Assembly (NCBI GenBank): GCA_037189845.1
Contig: JBBCIS010000003.1
Location: forward strand, 1 to 64,000
From: JAMLHH01 sp037189845
GTDB lineage: Bacteria; Bacteroidota; Bacteroidia; Chitinophagales; JADIYW01
Direction of reading: 5' to 3'
DNA length: 64,000 nucleotides
The notes beneath the pieces were generated by a model. It was not told the origin of the DNA and did no database searches. It was given only the letters and a program-made list of their open reading frames with translations. Position numbers and translations under genes: made by a program. Below are positions 27,346-36,559 of the stretch, in pieces. Position 1 is the first letter of the stretch, and each line of letters begins with the position of its first letter.

Positions 27346-27804
27346 ATGGCATTACCTAATGTATTTGAAAAGCCTGCAACAGATCAGCTTTTGCAAAGGA
27401 TAGATGAACTGACTCCGCAATCTCAGGGATTATGGGGCAAAATGAATGTGGCACAAATGCTGGCACATTTAAATGTATCTTACGAGCTGGTATATGACAA
27501 TAAGCACCCGAAACCAAACTTTTTGCTAGGCTGGATCATGAAAACTTTTGTAAAAAAGCATGTTGTCAATGAAATCCCATACCAGGCTAACCTAGGTACT
27601 GCTCCATACTTTATCATCAAGGATACCAGAGACTTTGAAACAGAGAAAAAAAGATTAAAAGATTATATTATAAGAACTCAGGAATTAGGAGAGATTCATT
27701 TTGCAGGTAAAGAATCTCATGCTTTCGGAGTATTGACAGCTACTGAGTGGAATAATTTGTTTTACAAACATCTGGACCATCATCTGAGACAGTTTGATGT
27801 GTAA
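27346..27804 (+). CDS. DUF1569 family protein
   Basis: A 152-residue protein of the DUF1569 group in the DinB/YfiT-like helical superfamily: 'LTPQSQGLWGKMNVAQMLAHLNVSYEL', 'FEKPATDQLLQRID', 'HFAGKESHAFGVLTATEWNNLFYKHLDHHLRQF'. The His residues around positions 41 and 145-147 fit the metal-binding triad of DinB-like proteins. Function is unknown. It begins 3 bp after the carbamoyltransferase stop, so the two are co-transcribed. It converges with the lipoprotein gene 20 bp away. Confidence 0.88.
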   Translation: MALPNVFEKPATDQLLQRIDELTPQSQGLWGKMNVAQMLAHLNVSYELVYDNKHPKPNFLLGWIMKTFVKKHVVNEIPYQANLGTAPYFIIKDTRDFETEKKRLKDYIIRTQELGEIHFAGKESHAFGVLTATEWNNLFYKHLDHHLRQFDV

Positions 27805-27824
27805 TGATCTATCAAAGGGATAAA

Positions 27825-28268
27825 TTATAATTCTATCCGTACCAGTCTAAGATCATTACAATGTCCGGCTTCTAACAAAATACTATCATTTTTTATTAGA
27901 TAAAAGGTCAGCTCCTCTTTCATTTTTAAGGTATAATTCAGCTGTTCTGCTTCATTTAGCCGGATATTTATTTGCATTTCTTTCTCCTGAAGATTTTTAC
28001 CAGAATGCTTAAAGATGAAAGAATCTTGATTTTTTACAAAATCCTGCCATTCTGAAGTATCGCTTTCTATAATAGTTCGATACCGGATATCATCATTCAG
28101 ATATGGTGTAATTGAATCTATTTGATCTCCGACCAAGGATCTTTCATGCTTAGGATCTACAAATTGAAAGGCTAACTCTATCCGATAACATTCCTTGACA
28201 TCAGGAATATCACATACCATACAAGATAGTCCCATTAATGCAACACAAAGACTAATAATCCATTTCAT
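27825..28268 (-). CDS. Small lipoprotein, hypothetical
   Basis: Read from MKWIISLCVALMGLSC (ATG 28268), giving a lipoprotein signal with Cys at residue 16. An alternative ATG is at 28277. The longer frame to 28319 begins inside the rny terminator hairpin and can be excluded. The 147-residue product has no recognised domain; its mature part is acidic and beta-rich ('CYRIELAFQFVDP...', 'TYLIK'-type strands near the end). Confidence 0.7.
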   Translation of the reverse strand: MKWIISLCVALMGLSCMVCDIPDVKECYRIELAFQFVDPKHERSLVGDQIDSITPYLNDDIRYRTIIESDTSEWQDFVKNQDSFIFKHSGKNLQEKEMQINIRLNEAEQLNYTLKMKEELTFYLIKNDSILLEAGHCNDLRLVRIEL

Positions 28269-28292
28269 TCGAAACATTGAAGATATAAATAT

Positions 28293-28321
28293 AAAAAATG
28301 GCTTCCGATTGGAAGCCATTA
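28293..28321 (-). terminator. Rho-independent terminator of rny
   Basis: ATGGCTTCC (28299-28307) pairs with GGAAGCCAT (28311-28319) and a T-run follows on the minus strand, 24 bp past the rny stop. The hairpin covers the upstream end of the next lipoprotein frame. Confidence 0.88.
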
Positions 28322-28344
28322 TCTTTTAAAAGTATTTCTCTGTT

Positions 28345-29943
28345 TTATTTCGCTACTGCTACAGATCTTGTTTCTCTGATAACAGTGACTTTGATTTGTC
28401 CCGGATAGGTCATTTCATCCTGGATCTGCTGAGCAATTTTGAATGACAGCTGCTCTACATCTTCATCAGATGTTTTATCTGCTTCCACAATTACACGCAG
28501 CTCACGTCCTGCCTGAATCGCATAAGCTTTGGAAACTCCGTTGTATGACATGGCTGCCGCTTCAAGCTCCTGTATACGTTTGAGATACATTTCCATGATT
28601 TCTCTACGTGCTCCCGGACGTGCTCCTGAAATAGCATCACATGCCTGAATAATAGGAGAGATCAGATACAACATTTCCATCTCATCGTGATGCGCTCCAA
28701 CTGCATTGACAATTGTAGGATGCTCTCCGTATTTTTCACACAATTTGGCTCCAAGCAAGGCGTGAGACAATTCCGGATCATCGTCTGATACTTTACCAAT
28801 GTCATGTAGCAAACCTGCACGTTTAGCCATCTTCACGTTGAGGCCTAACTCAGACGCCATGATAGCACAAAGGTTAGCAACCTCACGGGAGTGTTGTAAC
28901 AGGTTTTGTCCGTAAGATGAGCGGAAACGCATTTTACCTACTAATTTGATCAGTTCAGCATGCAATCCATGCACTCCCAAATCAATCACAGTACGTTCGC
29001 CTATCTCCATGATCTGCGCTTCCAGCTGGCGTTCGGTCTTAGCCACCACTTCTTCAATACGAGCCGGATGGATACGTCCATCGGACACTAATCTTTGAAG
29101 GGATAAGCGCGCAATCTCACGTTTATAAGGATCATATCCTGAGATAATAATAGCTTCCGGTGTATCATCTACGATGATCTCAACTCCTGTAGCAGCTTCT
29201 AAAGCTCTGATATTACGTCCCTCTCTACCGATAATCTGACCTTTCTGATCATCACTGGTGAGATTGAATACAGAAACAGAGTTTTCAATGGTATTCTCTG
29301 CAGCAGTACGCTGAATAGACTGGATGATGATTTTTTTAGCTTCCTTATTAGCTTTCAATTTAGCCTCATCCATGACCACCTTGATATGCGCCATTGCTTC
29401 GGTTTGAGCTCTGTCTTTCAGCATCTCAACCAATTGAGCTTTGGCCTCATCAGCAGTTAATTTCGCAATCTGTTCGAGCTTGGCGATGTGTTCGGAGTGG
29501 GCTTTATTCAACTCTTCTTTTTTCTTAGCTACTGCTTCCTGAAGAGTCTGCCACTTAGCTTTCTCTTCATCTGCCTCTTTTTCCTTTCTATTGACGTTTT
29601 CCAGTTTTTGGTTAAGAGACTGTTCTTTCTGTCCAAGAGATTGTTCTTTTTGTTTGATACGATTCTCGCCTTCTAACACCTTCCTGTTACGAGCATCTAC
29701 TTCCTGATTATGCTCTTCTTTTAATTTAAGGAAGCGTTCTTTTGCTTCCATGGCACGTTCTTTTTTATAGGCATCAGCCTCTATCTTGGCTTCTTTGAGC
29801 AGCGCTTCAGCATCGAATTTCGCCTTTTCTTCGACAACTTTTGCATGAGCAATCTGATCTTGCACATTGGCTCTGAAAATCAGCTTACCAAGTACAATTC
29901 CTATCGCTAAGGCTGCTACACCTACAATAATGGTTACAATCAT
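28345..29943 (-). CDS. rny: Ribonuclease Y
   Basis: A 532-residue endoribonuclease involved in mRNA decay. Domains in order: an N-terminal membrane anchor (residues 1-23, 'MIVTIIVGVAALAIGIVLGKLIF'), a long charged coiled coil (about 30-210, including QKEQSLGQKEQSLNQK), a KH domain ('GQIIGREGRNIRALEAATGVEIIVDDTPEAI') and an HD domain with 'AGLLHDIGK' as the metal site. The C-terminus is typical ('MTYPGQIKVTVIRETRSVAVAK'). It lies 54 bp downstream of zapA and could be the last gene of that operon. Confidence 0.97.
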   Translation of the reverse strand: MIVTIIVGVAALAIGIVLGKLIFRANVQDQIAHAKVVEEKAKFDAEALLKEAKIEADAYKKERAMEAKERFLKLKEEHNQEVDARNRKVLEGENRIKQKEQSLGQKEQSLNQKLENVNRKEKEADEEKAKWQTLQEAVAKKKEELNKAHSEHIAKLEQIAKLTADEAKAQLVEMLKDRAQTEAMAHIKVVMDEAKLKANKEAKKIIIQSIQRTAAENTIENSVSVFNLTSDDQKGQIIGREGRNIRALEAATGVEIIVDDTPEAIIISGYDPYKREIARLSLQRLVSDGRIHPARIEEVVAKTERQLEAQIMEIGERTVIDLGVHGLHAELIKLVGKMRFRSSYGQNLLQHSREVANLCAIMASELGLNVKMAKRAGLLHDIGKVSDDDPELSHALLGAKLCEKYGEHPTIVNAVGAHHDEMEMLYLISPIIQACDAISGARPGARREIMEMYLKRIQELEAAAMSYNGVSKAYAIQAGRELRVIVEADKTSDEDVEQLSFKIAQQIQDEMTYPGQIKVTVIRETRSVAVAK

Positions 29944-29997
29944 TTCTTTTATAGCACAGTTATGGTTAATAATGTACTGAGAAAAGGCTGGTCTTTC

Positions 29998-30294
29998 TTA
30001 AAGATCGGGAAGGTTTTTGGTCAATAAACTATCAAGTGCATCTAGTCTTGCAGCCCACTCTTCTGATTGAGTCTGCACCCCTGTTTTTCTCAAAGCTTCT
30101 ACTTTTTGCTGAAGCAATAACATGATTAAAAAATCCTGCTTGTCTTTACTGGGGAATTTTTGTTGATAATCAGAAACCTGATCATTGATATCTTTGACAG
30201 CTTGTCTTACCATGGCTTCTTCAGCAGGATCCACCTTTAATTTATAAGGCCTTCCTACTAAAATAATATTGATATTTATGTTATTATCTACCAT
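29998..30294 (-). CDS. zapA: Cell division protein ZapA
   Basis: The 98-residue protein is read from MVDNNININIILVGRPYKLKVDPAEE; the frame extends nine codons upstream into the previous gene. The 'I.I.GR.Y.L.......E..VR.A...IN......Q' pattern and the helical C-terminal half fit ZapA, which bundles FtsZ filaments at the division ring. It starts 2 bp after a coiled-coil gene, matching the common pheT-coiled coil-zapA arrangement. Confidence 0.85.
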   Translation of the reverse strand: MVDNNININIILVGRPYKLKVDPAEEAMVRQAVKDINDQVSDYQQKFPSKDKQDFLIMLLLQQKVEALRKTGVQTQSEEWAARLDALDSLLTKNLPDL

Positions 30295-30296
30295 GG

Positions 30297-30587
30297 TTAA
30301 GCATTGATTTTTGCCAAACAATCATCAATTTCGTTTATATAGTGCTTGATTTGCTTTTTAACTTCACTTCTTTCCTCATCAGAAAGGCCGACACCTTTAG
30401 CCAGCTTTAAAACATTTATATTTTGATTTAAGTCTTCTTTTTCCTTTTGTAACTGAACATTTGTCTGTTCAATCTTCGCAATCTGTGTTTTTAATTGTGC
30501 TACTTCTGTCTCCAGCTTACGGTTTTTCTCCAAAAGCAGATATACTTTGGCTACAATCTGATCCCATTTTTGCGATAAATCTTTCAT
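30297..30587 (-). CDS. Small coiled-coil protein, possible ZapA/ZapB-like division partner
   Basis: A 96-residue protein that is almost entirely one coiled coil (about residues 5-60, 'LLEKNRKLETEVAQLKTQIAKIEQTNVQLQKE...'), with a short helical tail. It begins 1 bp after pheT and ends 2 bp before zapA, so the three are translationally linked. Composition and position suggest a division-ring factor comparable with ZapB, but there is no direct sequence proof. Confidence 0.75.
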   Translation of the reverse strand: MKDLSQKWDQIVAKVYLLLEKNRKLETEVAQLKTQIAKIEQTNVQLQKEKEDLNQNINVLKLAKGVGLSDEERSEVKKQIKHYINEIDDCLAKINA

Positions 30588-30588
30588 T

Positions 30589-33006
30589 CTATTGCCCTCG
30601 AACAGTTGCGTTCAGTTGTTTTGAATATTGTTCTATCATTTTACTTATGATGCTGTCAATATCTTTATCAGTCATTGTCTTCTCATCATCTCCGAAGATA
30701 TAGCTAACAGCATAAGATTTTTTGTCCTCTGCAATTTTTTCGCCTTCATATACATCAAAAAGCATTACCTCTCTGAGCTGCTTTTTGCCGGATTTCACAG
30801 CGATCTCCTGCACTTCCGTGAATTTAACATTTTTGTCTAACAAAAGTGCTAAATCTCTCCTGATTGATGGGAATCTGGACACGTTTATTTTAGGAGTTGA
30901 GGATTTCTGCGCCAATTTTGCAATTTTATCCCAATTGAAATCTGCAATAAACACTTCTTGTTTGATGTCCAGCTTCTTAGCTACTCCTGCTGAAAGTTTT
31001 CCTACAGTAGCTACTACTGTCTGCCCCACCAGATAATTTAGGGTGTACTCATGTAAATAATCACTTTCTTCTGTTAAAGAAGAATATTTTACTCCCACTC
31101 TCGTCAAAACACTTTCTACCAGTCCTTTGAGATAATAAATGTCGGTTTTTACTGAGGGAGTATTCCAATTCACCGGTAATTTTTCTCCAGTTACAGCAAG
31201 AAACAAATGCAGGTCTTCCTGATATTTATCTCCCTCTCTGGTATATGTTTTACCATATTCAAAAAGTTTGAGATTTTTCTGAGAACGATTGATATTATAG
31301 CTCAATACTTCCAGTGCACTGGCATGCATGAATGGTCTGAGAATATCCAGCTCTGCATTAATGCTGCTCAATAACTTCACCTGACGTTCCGGCTCTATCC
31401 ACCCTTCAATATTTTTAGAACGTGTTAATGAGTTGTTCAGCATCTCATAAAAACCGTTAGCAGCAAGGAAATTAGCTGCCGTACGATATAACTGATCTTT
31501 ATCTATTCCTTTTTTAACAGGAATGGCGGCATGTATAGCGGCAGGAATCGGAACGTTATTATATCCGTAAATTCTCAGAATATCTTCTATCACGTCTACA
31601 TCTCTGGTCACATCTGCACGATACAATGGCACCTGCAACACCCATTCTTCCTGAGCTGTATCTGCATCTATTTCCAGAAGGGATAAGATTTTCAGGATCT
31701 CTTCATTCGTGATCGGAGCACCTGTCAATCTTCTGACTTTATCAGGATATAGTGTTACTGTATTTTTTACAAATTCCTGAGAAGCAATATCAGTAATATC
31801 AGATACAACTTTTCCTCCAGCCACTTCGATGATTAGCTGAGCTGCAATTTTCAATACTTCTACAGTTTCAACAGGATCTACACCTTTTTCAAAATGCTGG
31901 GCAGCTTCTGTACGAAGACCGTGACGCATAGATGTTTTTCTGATAGCAACCGGACGAAAGTATGCACTCTCTAAGAATATAGCAGTAGTAGATGCTTTCA
32001 CTCCGGAATTTAATCCTCCGTAAACTCCGGCAATACACATAGGTTCAGAAGCATTGCAAATCATCAAATCCTCTTCGTGCAATCTGATCTCTGTATTGTC
32101 TAAAGTTTTAAAAATTGTTCCCGCAGGCAAAGTTTTCACCTCTACAGTATTTCCAACCACACCTAAATCAAAAGCATGTAAAGGTTGCCCGTAGCTGTGC
32201 AAGATATAATTAGTCACATCGACTACATTATTGACAGGCTTCTGACCAATTGCCTTCAATCTGTTTTTCAGCCATTCAGGAGAATCTCCTACTGTCAGAC
32301 CTTCTATCACCAATCCTGAATATCTCGGAGCTAAGTCTTTAGAAATCACTTCCACTTTTACAGGAGATCCTGCTCCGGATGCAAGATCTGAAGCACCTTT
32401 TTGTACAGAGATATCTTTCCCTGTTCTGAAACTCAAAGCAGCAGCCAAATCTCTGGCAACGCCATAATGAGACTGCGCATCTGTACGATTAGGTGTCAAT
32501 CCTATTTCATACACAAAATCATTTTCTACATTATAAATCCGGCTGACAGCAGTTCCAACCGGAGTATCTGCCGGTAAAACGATGATGCCTGCATGAGATT
32601 CGCCCAGACCGATCTCATCTTCGGCACACAACATGCCATTGGATGCTACTCCACGGATTTTAGCTTTTTTGATTTCAAAAGGCTCATGTCCCTGCGGATA
32701 AAGCTTCGCTCCTACCGGTGCCAGGACTACTTTTTGTCCTGCAGCTACATTGGGCGCACCACAAACTACCTGTACAGGTTCTCCCTCTCCGGTATTAATA
32801 GTTGTCACTTTTAATTTGTCCGCATCAGGATGAGGTTCACAAGTCAGCACCTCTGCCACGGTCAGCCCTTTCAATCCTCCGGGTAAAGATTCGTACTCTT
32901 CGATACCCTCAGCTTCCAGACCAATATCAGTCAGTAAATCTTTGAGTGTCTCGTTGTCAATGTCAATATTTATAAATGTTTTCAGCCAGTTCAGAGAAAT
33001 CTTCAT
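30589..33006 (-). CDS. pheT: Phenylalanine--tRNA ligase beta subunit
   Basis: An 805-residue subunit. In order: an N-terminal tRNA-binding OB domain ('VAEVLTCEPHPDADKLKVTTINTG'), the B3/B4 editing region, the B5 domain ('VRRLTGAPITNEEILKILSLLEI'), the catalytic-core-like region ('RDVDVIEDILRIYGYNNVP') and a C-terminal FDX-ACB anticodon-binding domain ('SRFPSIRRDLALLLDKNVKFTEV'). It pairs with PheS, which is not in this window. First gene of an operon with the coiled-coil gene and zapA; its promoter box is 19 bp upstream. Confidence 0.98.
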   Translation of the reverse strand: MKISLNWLKTFINIDIDNETLKDLLTDIGLEAEGIEEYESLPGGLKGLTVAEVLTCEPHPDADKLKVTTINTGEGEPVQVVCGAPNVAAGQKVVLAPVGAKLYPQGHEPFEIKKAKIRGVASNGMLCAEDEIGLGESHAGIIVLPADTPVGTAVSRIYNVENDFVYEIGLTPNRTDAQSHYGVARDLAAALSFRTGKDISVQKGASDLASGAGSPVKVEVISKDLAPRYSGLVIEGLTVGDSPEWLKNRLKAIGQKPVNNVVDVTNYILHSYGQPLHAFDLGVVGNTVEVKTLPAGTIFKTLDNTEIRLHEEDLMICNASEPMCIAGVYGGLNSGVKASTTAIFLESAYFRPVAIRKTSMRHGLRTEAAQHFEKGVDPVETVEVLKIAAQLIIEVAGGKVVSDITDIASQEFVKNTVTLYPDKVRRLTGAPITNEEILKILSLLEIDADTAQEEWVLQVPLYRADVTRDVDVIEDILRIYGYNNVPIPAAIHAAIPVKKGIDKDQLYRTAANFLAANGFYEMLNNSLTRSKNIEGWIEPERQVKLLSSINAELDILRPFMHASALEVLSYNINRSQKNLKLFEYGKTYTREGDKYQEDLHLFLAVTGEKLPVNWNTPSVKTDIYYLKGLVESVLTRVGVKYSSLTEESDYLHEYTLNYLVGQTVVATVGKLSAGVAKKLDIKQEVFIADFNWDKIAKLAQKSSTPKINVSRFPSIRRDLALLLDKNVKFTEVQEIAVKSGKKQLREVMLFDVYEGEKIAEDKKSYAVSYIFGDDEKTMTDKDIDSIISKMIEQYSKQLNATVRGQ

Positions 33007-33025
33007 ACTTCTGTTATCGAAATGG

Positions 33026-33033
33026 CAAAGGTA
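33026..33033 (-). promoter_or_regulatory. -7 promoter element TACCTTTG of the pheT operon
   Basis: An exact minus-strand match ending 19 bp before the pheT ATG. Confidence 0.6.
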
Positions 33034-33111
33034 GGAATATTGAGGTAAAAAGAGGTAAAAAATAGATTTTCAAGCATCCATCACCTGTCAATAAGACAAT
33101 AGAAACCGGCA

Positions 33112-34194
33112 CTAGCCACTTATTGCTGCCTCATATTTTTGAAATGTTTTTTCGGCATCAAATTTTTTATCAATTGTCGCTAACGCATTTGATATAATCG
33201 GTTCGAAGAACGTATCATCCTGCTGAAGCAGAAACTCTATTTTCTCTGCCATTAATTCAGGATTTTGAGCAGGTACCAGAAAACCATTTACCCCATCTTC
33301 CATATATTCCACAATACCTTCTACCTCAGTAGCCAGCACAGGGGTTCTTTTGGCAAAGGCTTCCAATACTACCATCCCAACTGTCTCGGCTAGTGTAGAC
33401 ATGACAAACAACTGAAATGTAGCACAGAGCTCCTGTGCCTGATCAAACGATATATTTCCGGTAAAGGTGATTTTATCCTTTAGATTGAGCTTATCTGCTA
33501 AAGCCTGACATTCACTCAATGTTTCCCCTGAGCCAATTAAATACAGCTCTACATCTTTATTACGCTTTGATAAAATGCTAAAAGCCTCAATCAATGTTTT
33601 TTGATCTTTCTGATGAGAAAATCTGGAAATCATTCCAATTCTTCCTTTAATCGCTTTTTTAGCATAGTATTTAGGATAGGTAATACCATTCGGAATCACA
33701 ACTATTTTCTGCTTATTTTCTCTGTATAAAGGGTGACTTTTCTCCAGTTCCAAAACGTGCTGATCATTTAACACTACATATTTCTGAGAGAATTTCAACA
33801 ATGTTCTGCATGCCCAATTTTCAGATTTTCTTTTATTTAAATTGGGAGTATGATCCACCGTCACCAGTATTGGACGGTATAAAAAATAATAGAGTAAGGC
33901 AGGCAATAAAATAACAGAGTTGTGCACTAAAAGCACATCTGGCTTTACTTTTTGAAAGTATCTGAAATGTTTCCAAAGCCCGGCAAAGTCCAGCTTACTT
34001 TTCTTCACTGCGGAGCTATATGCAATATGATTTTTTTCACAAAATTCCTGATGGCCTTTTTCAAGCTCTTCTACACCATAGAAAAACAAATAGTTGTCCC
34101 AATTTTTCAAACCTCCATTTTCCAGTAAATTAAATACAACGACAGCATGTCCTCCGGTTCCTGAGTAAAGGGTTTGAACGACCTTTTTCTTCAT
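33112..34194 (-). CDS. Glycosyltransferase family 4 protein
   Basis: A 360-residue GT-B fold enzyme. The N-terminal half has 'LYSGTGGHAVVVFNLLENGG'. The donor-binding half contains 'GRIGMISRFSHQKDQKTLIEAFSIL', 'LYLIGSGETLSECQALADKL', 'ITFTGNI' and 'LFVMSTLAETVGMVVLEAFAKRTPVLATEVEGIVEYMEDGVNGFLVP' (the EX7E-type motif). It probably adds a sugar to a surface polysaccharide or lipid carrier. Two ATGs (34200 and 34194) are possible; MKKKVVQTLY at 34194 is preferred. There are no other polysaccharide genes nearby. Confidence 0.88.
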   Translation of the reverse strand: MKKKVVQTLYSGTGGHAVVVFNLLENGGLKNWDNYLFFYGVEELEKGHQEFCEKNHIAYSSAVKKSKLDFAGLWKHFRYFQKVKPDVLLVHNSVILLPALLYYFLYRPILVTVDHTPNLNKRKSENWACRTLLKFSQKYVVLNDQHVLELEKSHPLYRENKQKIVVIPNGITYPKYYAKKAIKGRIGMISRFSHQKDQKTLIEAFSILSKRNKDVELYLIGSGETLSECQALADKLNLKDKITFTGNISFDQAQELCATFQLFVMSTLAETVGMVVLEAFAKRTPVLATEVEGIVEYMEDGVNGFLVPAQNPELMAEKIEFLLQQDDTFFEPIISNALATIDKKFDAEKTFQKYEAAISG

Positions 34195-34427
34195 GATCAT
34201 TAAAAATTTCTTATTACAATTCTGGCTTCTTAAATATTAATATCTATCACGAATATAAACAAAAAAGCCCCGTAATTTCTTACAAGCATTTGCGCTTTCA
34301 GCGGAGAATACAATCATTCTCTCATCCCCTTAAAGTCATTGAAAAGTTCTAAAATGCTATAAATCATTAGCGACTTATTTTGCTGTACAGTAGATATTAT
34401 AATTAAAAAACCTGCTGATCTGAATAC

Positions 34428-35165
34428 TTAACAGGCATTTGTTGCAACAAGTTCCTGCATTTGTCTGCCGTTTTGTAAAGCAGCATGCCCCCATGTATTG
34501 TTGAAGTAAATAAACACCTTTTCTGTTCCAGTTCTTACTTCGTTAAATATTCGTTGTAAAGTTTCTTTTCCGTATGCTGATTTATATAAAACAGGTTTCC
34601 CGTGGAATCGATAATAAACAATATCATTGTTTATGACAGCAGTTTCAGGTAGATTACCGGGATAGCTTTGTCCACAAAAGATAATGTGATACTGTTTTAA
34701 GGTATCGAACACTTCCTGTCGCCACCAGCTCTCATGTCTGAACTCTACTACATTATTAAAACCACTATCCAGCTGCTCACAAATCAACTGCAAACGTTCA
34801 GGAGTATAAGAAAATGACGGTGGCATCTGGAACAGAATATTTCCAAGCTTTTCTTTCAATCCAGCCGCTATTAATTCATAGAATGCCTCTATTTCTTCTT
34901 TTCCCAAATTAAATCGCTTAAGATGTGTAATAGTTTTGGGAGCTTTTATAGTGAATAAAAAATCTTCCGGACTATCCTGATACCACTTTTGCAGAGATGC
35001 CAAAGTAGGTATACGGTAAAAGCTGGAATTGATCTCAATGGTGTTAAAATGCTTACAATAAAATTTAAACCATTCTTTGGGTGACATTGCTTCAGGATAG
35101 AATATGTCTTTCCATTCTTTGTAATAAAAGCCTGAACAGCCTATGTAATATTTTTTATTATCCAT
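34428..35165 (-). CDS. DUF72 (YecE-like) family protein
   Basis: A 245-residue TIM-barrel-like protein with family marks 'YYIGCSGFYYKEWKDIFYP', 'FYCKHFNTIEINSSFYRIPT', 'FTIKAPKTITHLKRF', 'FQMPPSFSYTPERL', 'VVEFRHESWW' and 'VYYRFHGKP'. Its activity is not established. It starts 10 bp after the KTSC gene on the same strand. The pair diverges from ku-ligD, and DUF72 genes next to repair genes are worth noting; a repair role is inference. Confidence 0.9.
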   Translation of the reverse strand: MDNKKYYIGCSGFYYKEWKDIFYPEAMSPKEWFKFYCKHFNTIEINSSFYRIPTLASLQKWYQDSPEDFLFTIKAPKTITHLKRFNLGKEEIEAFYELIAAGLKEKLGNILFQMPPSFSYTPERLQLICEQLDSGFNNVVEFRHESWWRQEVFDTLKQYHIIFCGQSYPGNLPETAVINNDIVYYRFHGKPVLYKSAYGKETLQRIFNEVRTGTEKVFIYFNNTWGHAALQNGRQMQELVATNAC

Positions 35166-35175
35166 TTTTATTTCA

Positions 35176-35373
35176 CTATACTATTTTTTCAAAAGCAAAC
35201 TTCTCTTTGATATAATTATTGAAGAAGATTCCTTTGCTTTTTACTTTTTTGAATTGATCAAATATACTTTCCGGAACATCTTTATAAATGTATACTGACC
35301 CGGAAACAAATGTTATCCGAAGCACTCGTTCTGCTACATCATAGTAATATTTCAGAATAACAGAAGACGGCAT
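35176..35373 (-). CDS. KTSC domain protein
   Basis: A 65-residue protein corresponding to a single KTSC domain: 'SSVILKYYYDVAERVLRITFVSGSVYIYKDVPESIFDQFKKVKSKGIFFNNYIKEKFAFEKI'. The family name comes from a KTSC motif, here read as VKSKG at the matching place, so the motif is not strictly kept. KTSC domains are small and of unknown function, and are sometimes fused to nucleic-acid enzymes. First gene of a two-gene unit with DUF72. Confidence 0.85.
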   Translation of the reverse strand: MPSSVILKYYYDVAERVLRITFVSGSVYIYKDVPESIFDQFKKVKSKGIFFNNYIKEKFAFEKIV

Positions 35374-35646
35374 AATGACTCCTTATTTATGTCATTAAAA
35401 ACTATGTCAACAGATCATTAAACAAATTCATTGCCATAGGATCACATGTTCTATAATGATCAGCCCGGTCACACAGTAATCATCTTAAACCTATACCAAT
35501 TTTCATGCAAATATTAAATGTAATCTCCACGAAATTTTTTAATTATTATCATACAACAATTGCCTGATTTTGGAACAGGCAGTGTAAAAAAATCCCCATT
35601 TAGCGTAAAAATTGCAACTTTATTATTGTACTGCCCGTGAGTAGGT

Positions 35647-35796
35647 ATGAGTGCTGAACTGTTTAAATATGCTCTGCTACCAGAGGTCTTTTATATCACT
35701 GATTCTCTTATCGGTGTGGCATATATCTTGTTTGATTTTGCCAGGAGCAAATCAATACAGATCATAGTAATTCATCAAAATAATTTGAAAATATGA
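35647..35796 (+). CDS. Possible 49-residue leader ORF overlapping the ku start
   Basis: ATG at 35647 opens a 49-codon frame (MSAELFKYALLPEV... ending NNLKI). Its TGA at 35794-35796 overlaps the ku ATG (35793) in the ATGA arrangement that often signals translational coupling. It contains a hydrophobic stretch (EVFYITDSLIGVAYILFDFA). I recognise no homologue, and a chance frame in AT-rich DNA is possible. Reported because of the exact junction. Confidence 0.35.
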   Translation: MSAELFKYALLPEVFYITDSLIGVAYILFDFARSKSIQIIVIHQNNLKI

Positions 35797-36545
35797 AAGC
35801 GATATGGACAGGTGCTATAGGTTTCGGGTTGGTAAATATTCCGGTTAAAATGTACAGCGCAACAGAAGATACCAGGCCCGATTTCGATTTACTGGATAGA
35901 AAAACGCTGGACCGGATCCGGTATAAACGTGTGAATGAAAGAACCGGGAAAGAAGTAGACTGGAATAATATTGTAAAAGCACATTACCTGAAAGATAAGT
36001 ATGTCATTCTTGAAGAAGAGGATTTTGAAGATGCAAGCCCGGAAAAGACAAAGCTCATTCAATTGCAATCTTTTATTGATGAATCCGATATAGAAAGTAT
36101 TTATTATGAATCACCTTATTATCTGCTCCCTCAGAAAGGAGGAGAAAAGGCTTATTCGCTTTTGTTACAGGCACTAAAAAAAACTAAAAAGGCAGGATTT
36201 TCCACTTTTGTGATGCGTGCCGCAGAAAGCGTTGCCGTCATCCGACCTTATGAAGGATTACTCCTGTTAAACAGATTACGCTTCCATGAAACCATAAGAT
36301 CCGTTGATGAAATAAGACCCAGCCTATCAAAGGTTCTCAGAAGCGAAATGGAAATGGCAGTGCAATTGATTAAAAGACACAGTGGCAGTTTCAATATAGA
36401 AGATTTTAAAGATGAATACAGCAGGGAACTTTTGAAGCTCATCCGGGCTAAAGCCAAGGGTAAAAAACCTGTAATACGCAAACTTACGCCGATCAAAAAA
36501 ACCTCCCGGAGCCTCCTCGAACAACTGAAGCAAAGCCTTGCTTAA
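35793..36545 (+). CDS. ku: Non-homologous end-joining protein Ku
   Basis: A 250-residue bacterial Ku that forms a homodimeric ring on DNA ends. It begins with the diagnostic 'MKAIWTGAIGFGLVNIPVKMYSATED', then 'DFDLLDRKTLDRIRYKRVNE', 'DIESIYYESPYYLLPQKGGEKAYSLLLQALKK' and a Lys-rich C-terminal tail ('AKAKGKKPVIRKLTPIKK') typical of bacterial Ku. It recruits LigD, encoded 14 bp downstream. A short upstream ORF overlaps its start codon. Confidence 0.98.
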   Translation: MKAIWTGAIGFGLVNIPVKMYSATEDTRPDFDLLDRKTLDRIRYKRVNERTGKEVDWNNIVKAHYLKDKYVILEEEDFEDASPEKTKLIQLQSFIDESDIESIYYESPYYLLPQKGGEKAYSLLLQALKKTKKAGFSTFVMRAAESVAVIRPYEGLLLLNRLRFHETIRSVDEIRPSLSKVLRSEMEMAVQLIKRHSGSFNIEDFKDEYSRELLKLIRAKAKGKKPVIRKLTPIKKTSRSLLEQLKQSLA

Positions 36546-36559
36546 TAAAACAATAGGTT

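Noticed and set aside
29944..29997. Possible 6S RNA between zapA and rny
   Set aside because: 6S RNA is often near zapA in other bacteria, but this gap is only 54 bp, too short.
34201..34427. tRNA-Ser-like wording (GCGGAGAATACAATC) upstream of the glycosyltransferase
   Set aside because: Resemblance to the tRNA-Ser 3' part is short and no cloverleaf can be drawn.
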